Shown here: piece after piece, positions 57,062 through 64,000 of the stretch
How positions within the stretch are numbered: position 1 is the first letter of the stretch
How the letters are laid out: each line of letters opens with the position of its first letter
NCBI GenBank assembly: GCA_963920765.1
Contig: OY987249.1
Span: forward strand, 10,044,817-10,108,816
Origin: Ulota crispa
Taxonomy: Eukaryota > Streptophyta > Bryopsida > Orthotrichales > Orthotrichaceae
Length of the DNA stretch: 64,000 bases
Reading direction: 5' to 3'
Made by a program: the position numbers and the translations under genes
Notes under the pieces: model-generated
What the model was told of the DNA's origin: nothing
The model's database searches: none
The model's input: only the letters and a program-made list of their open reading frames with translations

Positions 57062-60000
57062 ATGGGTGCAACGAATCCGCTGGCAACGCCGGTGAATAAT
57101 ATCATCTGCTCGCTCGCTGACCCGGAAGGACGTAATTTGGGACCTCCGCTTGACCTGCCTCAAGATGCTGGGCCTAAAGAGCTCTACCTCCTTATTAACT
57201 CTCTTCTCCAAAACGTAAGCTCATCTCGCTCATTTTGCTCTTCTCGCTCATTTAGCTCAGCTTGCTCATCTCGCTCAGTTTGCTCAGCTTGCTCATCTTG
57301 CTCATTTTGCTCATCTCTCTCATCTCGCTCAGCTTTCTCATTTTGTTCATCTCGCTCATTTTGCTCATCTCTCTCATCGCGCTCAGCTTGCCTCATCTCG
57401 CTCTTCTCGCTCATTTTGCTCGCCTTGCTCATTTTTCTCTTCTCGTTCATCTCTCTCATCTCGCTGAGCTTGCTCATCTCACTCTTCTCGCTCATCTCGC
57501 TCAGCTTGCCTCATCTCGCTCATTTTGCTCATCTCGCTCTTCTCGCTCATCTCTCTCAGCTTGCTCATTTTGCTCATCTCGCTCATCTTGCTCAGCTCGC
57601 TCATCTCTCTCATCTCGCTCATTTTGCTCATCTCTCTCATCCCTCTCGTCTCGCTCATCTTGCTCTTCACACTAGAATGGCTCTGCACACTAGAATTGTT
57701 TGTGCGATCTCCATAGCGAGGGTTGCAAGCTCTTCTCTCACGTGCTTTCTCTCTGCTGTTCTCAGGAAGAGAAACTGCCTTACGCGTTCTACATCAATGA
57801 CAAAGAACTCGTCGGAAGCTTGGGTGCTCATCTGCTGCAAAACAGAGGTGTGAATGAGATTTTATGTTTTTCACGACAGATTCTTCCGTTTTGAGAGTTT
57901 GCTGGCATGAACTTTGAGCCACAATTCTTGAAACCTGAGGAGGATAAACCCTTGCACAAGCTCTCCAAGAGAATGCACCGGCTTCTCTACCCTTAAACCT
58001 TACCACGAGATTTCTAAAAGGATGTTGACGTCTAACATTTTCAAAGTTCCGTGGTTGTTGCAGTATCCGTGGAGCAGGTGCTACAAATCGTTTATCAACC
58101 TCAGGCTGTGTTTCGTATCAAGCCTGTCACACGATGCTCTGCAAGTATCCCTGGTGAGCATTTCTGTCACAGCATGCTTCAGGAGTTTAGGGTTTAGGGT
58201 TTAAGGCTCGTAGTTCTGCTACCATTCCTAGTAAGCATTTCTATTACTGCATGCTTCAGGATGTTAGGGTTTAGGGTTTAAGGCGCATTGTCCTGCTAGC
58301 ATCCCTGGTGAGCTTTTGCATGACAGTATGCTCCAGGGTTTTAGGGTTTAGGATTTAGGGCTTGCTGTTTTGCTAGCATCCATGGTGAGCTTTTTACATG
58401 ACAGCATGCTCCAGGGTTTTAGGGTTTAAGGTTTAAGGGGCATAGTTCTGCTAGCATCCCTGGTGAGCTTTTGCATGACAGCATGCTTCAGGGTTTTAGG
58501 GTTTAGGGTTTAGGGCTCTGCTAGCATCTCTTGTGAGCATTTCTCTCAACGAATCGACAGGGTTTAGGGGTTTAAGAGCCACTCCCGTGTCTGCTTACTC
58601 TAACATCTGTTTAACGTGCTTTTGTCCACAGGTCATACGGAAGCAGTGTTGTCTGTGCAATTCAGTCCAGATAGTCGTATGCTCGCCAGTGGATCTGGCG
58701 ATACCACAGTTCGATTTTGGGACATCTATACACAAACGCCGCTTTTCACTTGCACTGGTAAGCTTTTGCACTCTGTACATCTGGCTACATCTCTCTCTTC
58801 TCAATTCCTTTTCTCTTCAACATTTGCTCAGAATTTACAACTGTAGTCCTGCCTTGTTGAACTCTCATAAGCTAAAGCTTTACCATTTAACAAACTTATC
58901 ATACGCGTGTGATTTTTGAGAACTCACTAGAAAGCTATGGAAAGATCACTTCAAGCACAGTAAGAGCTAAGTGTGTTAAGATCAAATCCTATCAGTGTTT
59001 GTTAATCTTTAATCTTTACCGAATAACGAACATTATTTCTTCTCTTTCTAGGTAAGACTAAGTTTTAGAGCTGCGCATCTTTTTGAAGGTTAATTTCTTA
59101 TTAAAAAAAGGGACAACTTTTGGGCATTTCTTTTGCAGTTTTGAAGTGGGAGGTTGGTTTCAGTTGTGTTTTTTTCACCTCATGACCTGCGGTGGTGGTG
59201 ATGGAGCAGGACATAAGAACTGGGTGCTGTGCATCGCATGGTCACCAGATGGGAAGATGCTTGTGAGTGGGAGCAAAGACGGGGAGCTGCGGTTGTGGGA
59301 GCCTACATCAGGCAAGGCTATTGGCAATCCCTTGACAGTATGTCTTCCCCTTCTTTATTACTATCTGGTGGTAAAAAAGAGTTTGAAAACGTACACTAAA
59401 TATTGCATTTAGATGGCCTTGACAATTAGGTTGCCTTACCCTGGAAAGTTACCTCATGACTCATCACTTGGCCACTTGGAAGCATATGCAACTATCTAAA
59501 CACTAGGATTTCACATGGTTTATGACCTAAACGCAACTAGTTTGTTTTTCTGCAGCTTTGTTGTTGTTGTTGGGCTCTTTAAAAATTGTCTACTACAAGT
59601 AATTGTTGATGAAAACCACTGTAGAACCAGTAAGTATTTATAGTGTAAAATGTCAAGAAATTAGTGTGGGGCAACCTAAACGCAATATTCAGTGTAGCTA
59701 AGAGCAATGCTTTAAACATGATTTAAAGGCGGACTTCCATGTGGCGGCAAATAACTTGAGGACTTTTTACTAGAGCTGGTAAAAGTGTATTCCCACATTG
59801 CCAAACAAAAGTAAAAAAAGTGATGCCTACTTTGAAATCTACGTCAGAATATGCCCTTGCTGTTACGAAGTTAGATTACCACAGTTTTGGAGAATTCTTT
59901 GGTTTTTTCGCTAATATGAGAATCTGTGTTTTTTTTGTTTTTTGTTTTTTCAGGGGCATAAGAAATGGATAACAGCAGTAGCATGGGAACCAGCTCACCT

Positions 60001-63000
60001 GCAGTCACCAAGCCGACGCTTTGCCAGTGCGAGTAAAGATGGTGATATTCGAATATGGGACTGCGCTCTGCACAAAACAGTTTTGTGCCTCACTGGTCAC
60101 ACTCTTGCAGTGACATGTGTCAAGTGGAGCGGCGAAGGTTTTATTTACTCTAGGTACACCTCTGAAATCGATAATATCCCTCCAGATCTCACAAAAATTA
60201 TAGGGAAAATTTGATGGATACCCCTGAAATTTGCAATATTTGAATAGATACCCATGATTTTTCAGAAATTGCACAAATATCCGACATCTCAAAGGAGCAT
60301 CTCAAGGTAGTTTTGCAAGTATTTTTTTTAATATTTTGTTCCATCTTTGTATTTTATGTTTTGATATGCAGTTCGCAAGATTGCACAATTAAGGTTTGGG
60401 AGACCACACAAGGGAAGCTGATACGAGAACTGAAGGTACGTTTATTTCGCTTTACCCTCTGTAAATGTGTAAGATTGTGAAAATTATCTTTTTTTCACAT
60501 TTTAACTTCTTCAACGATTAGTTGCATGGAGCATATCTAAGTGGAGTTTTTATTTCAAAATCACTATGCCAGCTACGTTGAAACTGACTCCCGAAAAAAT
60601 GACAAATTATCAAAGATTTTTGTTTGTGGGATTTATGGGCTACAAAGGCGAAATAACAAAATCTACCAGTTTTCCAGACATTTTCCAAAAATCACATGTG
60701 TTAATGTAATACAATTTCAACACAAAGTGCACTTCATCAAATGTAAAAGTAGGGGATTATGCGTATATTAAATTTGGTGAAGGTTCGCTTTATAATAACA
60801 ATGAATTTCAGCAATTTGACGAATACTAGGTTCTATCTAATCTAACGTGTTTTGTTTCTGTTGTTGCTCTTTGTGGACTCAGGGACACGGTCATTGGGTA
60901 AACACCCTTGCACTGAGCACAGAGTACGTATTGCGAACTGGAGCATTTGATCACACTGGAAAACAGTACAATTCTGCTGAAGAGATGAAAGAGGTAAATC
61001 CTGTCAATGTTCTCAATAATAAAACACCAAAACTTTCACAAAAATTCTGCTATATTGTATTTTGTTTTGACGTGTATCTCGTGTATCCTTTTTGTTTCGA
61101 GTTTGGAAGCTTTTCAAAGTCCAGATCTTGCAAGGATTACTCTTCTTTATCGTTAATATTTTAATGTTATAAATTTAGTTTGCCTTTGTGGAAACATGTT
61201 TCTCGTACAATTGTGGATTTTGAACTTTCGTGTAATTCTAACAATCTTGTTGTCTTTGGCTTTCGTTTTAGGCAGCATTGGTTCGGTATAAAGCTGCAAA
61301 ACGTGATTCCCAGGAGCGCCTGGTCTCTGGATCAGATGACTTCACCATGTTTCTGTGGGAGCCAGGAACCAGCAAACAACCAAAAGCCAGGTTGACAGGC
61401 CACCAGCAGGTGAGCTGATGTGTCTCTTGCCACTCATGCAAAGAGTCTTGATTCCAATATTTGTCCCTGTTTTGATAGGATTTGGATGCATTAAAAACAT
61501 TATCTCTTTTCTTTTACATTGTGCTTTAAATTGTTGAAGTTTTGGGATCCTACTAGCCTAGAATACCCTCAACCAGAAGAAAGGTTATTGCAAGTAATGT
61601 ATACACATATATTTGGGAAAATTTCATGGATACCCCTGAAGTTTGCAATACTTACATAGATACCCCTGCTCTTTCAGAAATTTCACAAATACCCTTGGAC
61701 CAAAATTTTCAGGTGTTTGTTTTGTTGTGCATGCCAGTTCCCTTTTTCGTTTGTGCGCACATTGCTTCCTTTCTGTTTCATTACATTCCCTTCTTCAACA
61801 TTGGTCATGAAGGAATTACAAGCACAACAAATAAATGCCTTAAAATTATGGTCCAAGGGTACTTGTGCAATTTCTGAAAAAGCAGGGGTATCTATGCAAA
61901 TATCGCAAACTTTAGGGGTATCCATGAAACTTTCCCTATTTTTTATGGAAGTCAAATTTAATTGAGAAAAAACACCTTTTTTTTTTGTTTGTTTGTGCAG
62001 TTGGTGAACCATGTGTATTTCTCTCCGGATGGGCGATGGATTGCGAGTGCTTCATTTGATAAGTCTGTCAAGCTCTGGGATGGCTACTCCGGAAAATTCC
62101 TTGCTACATTCCGTGGCCACGTGGGTCCTGTCTATCAAATTAGGTATGTAATTTTGCATTTTTCCAAAGAGTCCCAAGTTTTTGAGCTTATTTCACTTAA
62201 CTTAAATTAACCCCATTAAGGACCAAAATCCCAAATTACACCTTTTCTCAAGTTTTCTTATGCTAATTCTTTAGTGCTTTACTTTTCTGTTACAAGCGCA
62301 TAATTTTCATGAAGGCTAAAGTATCTACCCTTTTTGGAGATTCTTCAATGCATAGTCTTAATGGCACAGCACTAGATTCTCCGACAAAGTAATTTTCTGG
62401 CAGAAGTGTTCTTTTAGGTAGATTAGATGGGAACTTCTATTGTTTCCGATTTTGTTGTTTGAATTTCTCAAAAAATTTATCAGTGCCACATTTGTTGTTT
62501 TGTTTTCTGAAACTTTCAGTGTTGACAAATGTGGCTAAACCTTGCAAAACTTTCCTACCAAATCTCTTTTTTTCACAGCTACAAATAAAAAAAACTTTTA
62601 TAAAAACGAATATCGTTTAGTTAAACTTGACTGTTTATCATGATTAGCTACGTTGTCTCAGCCACTTGAGCTAATCATTACAATCATATTTGAGATTACT
62701 GGTAACTATGCATCCTTTCTTGGTGCTTTTAGTGTCATATCATCTCATTCTCTTTGTAATCTTAGAAAAGAAATTGGTATCATTGCTTGCCACAACCGTC
62801 TTGTTTTGTTTTGGTTTTTTTGTTTTTTTGTTTTTTTTTTTTTGTTTGGTGAAGTACTTTATGCAATAGACTTAGTAAAGCGGTCTTTAATCTAATCTTT
62901 GAGGATATGAAATGCAACAGTTGGTCTGCGGATAGCAGGCTGCTAGTCAGTGGGAGCAAAGATTCGACTATGAAGGTACTCAATCGACATTCAATAAATT

Positions 63001-63779
63001 CCATATGTGCATATTTTTGGTCTATTTGCATGTAAAATTTTGTGTTTTATACCGGAGTACCAAAATAATAAAGTAGTGACTCCTTGCCTCTTTATCTTCA
63101 GGAGTCAAACGTATTGTTTTGAATTGTTTAAGAAGTGGCAAGCATGTGGCAAGCATGTCATTTTAAATTTACTAATTTTAGACAATCCAAAGTCCAGAAT
63201 GAAAAACCCTGCTTTCATAGTCCAAGATTAGTTAAATGCGTCATTAAGTAAACCACATTAATTGAAAGAAGAACAAATGTCCTACATAGGAAACACTTGT
63301 AATTTCTAGCAAATAGTTTGAAAAACTACTAGTTTCCTTTACGCTTTTTCTTTTTCATTTTTTCTTACTTCTTTTCTTTTGCAGATGTGGGATATGAGGA
63401 CACAAAAGCTACGAGAAGATCTTCCTGGCCATGCTGATGAGGTAGGTCATTGCATAGTTTGTAAAGAAATTTTGACACCCCTTGGGACCTGAAATTTGTT
63501 TACTAAGTTTATGTTATAATAACCTTTGAATGTCCCAATCCTCTTCGACGAAGTCAACTTGCGCTTTTTATATTTAATTTGTCACTTATTTGAAAGAACG
63601 AATTTATATGATTTCTACTAGGTTTGGTAAGAACATGAGTTTAATGTGCATTTAATGAAGACTTTTAACTTGTTTCAATGAAAATTGGGTGTCAGGTTTT
63701 TGCTGTGGACTGGAGTGCTGATGGTGAAAAGGTGGCTTCTGGAGGCAGAGATCGTGTGCTGAAGTTATGGATGAGTTAA
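57062..63779 (+). CDS. NLE1: Notchless homolog, WD40 ribosome-assembly factor
   Basis: NLE1 (yeast Rsa4) acts in the nucleolus in maturation of the 60S ribosomal subunit with the AAA-ATPase midasin/Rea1. Thirteen exons join in frame: 57062-57214, 57766-57847, 58064-58153, 58632-58757, 59210-59337, 59954-60153, 60372-60435, 60883-60993, 61272-61409, 62001-62143, 62921-62975, 63385-63441 and 63696-63779 (1431 nt, 476 aa). The start ATG gives [20 protein letters not shown]. The NLE domain covers about 14-85 ([15 protein letters not shown]-like [15 protein letters not shown]). Then come [20 protein letters not shown] and eight WD40 blades, including [82 protein letters not shown] and the final [18 protein letters not shown]. 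Length matches the plant family. Several introns carry repeats. Confidence 0.96.
57217..57672 (+). repeat. Low-complexity CTCGCTCAT array in NLE1 intron 1
   Basis: Nearly all of intron 1 is built from 9-12 nt variants of CTCATCTCGCTC, CTCATTTTGCTC and CTCAGCTTGCTC with scattered higher-order repeats. It is open in several frames on both strands, producing artefact Ser/Leu-rich or Met/Glu/Lys/Ser-rich frames. The strand is strongly pyrimidine-rich. Confidence 0.95.
58140..58540 (+). repeat. Tandem repeat of the exon 3 / intron 3 junction in NLE1
   Basis: The true junction ATCCCTG|GTGAGC (58148-58159) is followed by five diverged copies of a 68-80 bp unit, with junction-like strings near 58227, 58302, 58379, 58457 and 58525. 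Each unit also contains a GCATGCTTCAGG or GCATGCTCCAGG segment and TTTAGGG repeats of plant-telomere type. Confidence 0.92.
59389..59698. mobile_element. Family D element in NLE1 intron 5
   Basis: The ends ACACTAAATATTGCATTTAG and (inverse) ACACTGAATATTGCGTTTAG form an inverted repeat. The body matches the units at 25688-26876 (GTCAAGAAATTAGTGTGGGG, CTCATCACTTGGCCACTTGG). It is non-coding. Confidence 0.8.
60203..60285. mobile_element. Family B MITE, copy 4, left end only, in NLE1 intron 6
   Basis: GGGAAAATTTGATGGATACC and the following about 80 bp match the left arm of family B. The rest of the element is absent, so this is a truncated copy. Confidence 0.75.
61615..61936. mobile_element. Family B MITE, copy 5, in NLE1 intron 9
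   Basis: 322 bp, starting GGGAAAATTTCATGGATACC and ending CCATGAAACTTTCCC, most similar to the copy at 53509-53828. The flanks (CATATATTT and TATTTTTTA) do not form a clean duplication. Frames of 80-110 codons on both strands recur in every copy and are by-products. Confidence 0.85.
62207..62340. mobile_element. Left end of a TTAA-bounded (family E) element in NLE1 intron 10
   Basis: TTAACCCCATTAAGGACC matches the family terminus except for one or two bases. No matching right end was found in the intron, so this is a truncated copy or a chance match. Confidence 0.4.
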
Positions 63780-64000
63780 AAAAAAATACTAAACTTACCC
63801 AACAGGGCCTTAGTGTTAGTTATTACACTGCTGTCCATTAATTACGTTAGTGCAGTAACCAGGAATCCAAGTGGTTTTCCTTTCTTTTTCATTTTGTTCT
63901 TTTTTGCTTTAGTCTTGAATTTGCTCAAACAGCAACACCATCATATGTTGTAACTTACTCCAGGATCCTCTGTAAAAGAAACAGAACAACTGAAATTTTG

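Noticed and set aside
57184..57853. Several long frames on both strands (for example 56987-57853 and 57495-57184)
   Set aside because: They run through the simple CTCGCTCAT array of NLE1 intron 1. The repeat has few stops in any frame, so they carry no evidence of coding.
61626..62012. Frames of 80-110 codons starting MDTPEVCN or ending [13 protein letters not shown], seen in several places
   Set aside because: They recur in each family B MITE on both strands and are produced by the inverted repeat, not by a gene.
1..64000. CRISPR arrays, bacterial operons, Shine-Dalgarno sites
   Set aside because: The tandem repeats seen lack constant spacers, and the genes are spliced eukaryotic genes; nothing prokaryotic is present.
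1..64000. tRNA and rRNA genes
   Set aside because: No cloverleaf with A- and B-box motifs or rRNA segment was recognised by eye; a tRNAscan/Infernal run would be needed to exclude diverged copies.

Overview
This is nuclear DNA from a land plant. The evidence is dense GT-AG spliced genes with plant-type products, plant telomere-like TTTAGGG/AAACCCTAA motifs in promoters, a Ty1/copia retrotransposon primed by initiator tRNA-Met, and many MITE-like elements. The species cannot be named from the sequence. Introns and intergenic DNA are AT-rich, and the coding exons are clearly richer in GC.

Five intact protein-coding genes are supported end to end by in-frame exon chains, and a sixth small gene is likely. 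In order they are: PRP38, a pre-mRNA splicing factor (+, 8 exons, 2691-8044, 426 aa); a YrdC/Sua5-type threonylcarbamoyl-AMP synthase (+, one exon, 31268-32218); MED8, a Mediator head subunit (+, 14 exons, 38495-43611, 600 aa, glutamine-rich with an MGNN tandem repeat); a small unidentified acidic protein (+, 2 exons, 47235-48416, 125 aa); cytosolic prolyl-tRNA synthetase (-, 11 exons, 56488 to 50232, 568 aa); and Notchless/NLE1, a WD40 ribosome-assembly factor (+, 13 exons, 57062-63779, 476 aa). The last two are divergent, with 573 bp between start codons. That spacer carries a tandem duplication and telo-box motifs, which suits a shared promoter for two translation-related genes.

A seventh locus (about 15.1-22.9 kb) is a broken dynamin-related (DRP4/Mx-like) GTPase gene. 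It has a hairpin element inserted in its GTPase region and is split by a degenerate 6-kb copia element (16531-22519) with 216-bp LTRs and a near-perfect 5-bp target duplication.

The rest is dominated by non-autonomous transposons, many with ends visible by eye. They include a fold-back family with 8-bp target duplications, a second family with 9-bp duplications (five copies, three of them in introns), a Stowaway-like element, a Tourist/PIF-like element, and a family bounded by TTAA with termini beginning CCC(C/T)T that resembles piggyBac. There is also a 2.5-kb array of alternately oriented repeats at 12-14.5 kb. The most unusual signals are the TTAA-bounded family, the decoy splice-site array inside NLE1 intron 3, and the exon-derived duplication inside a ProRS intron.
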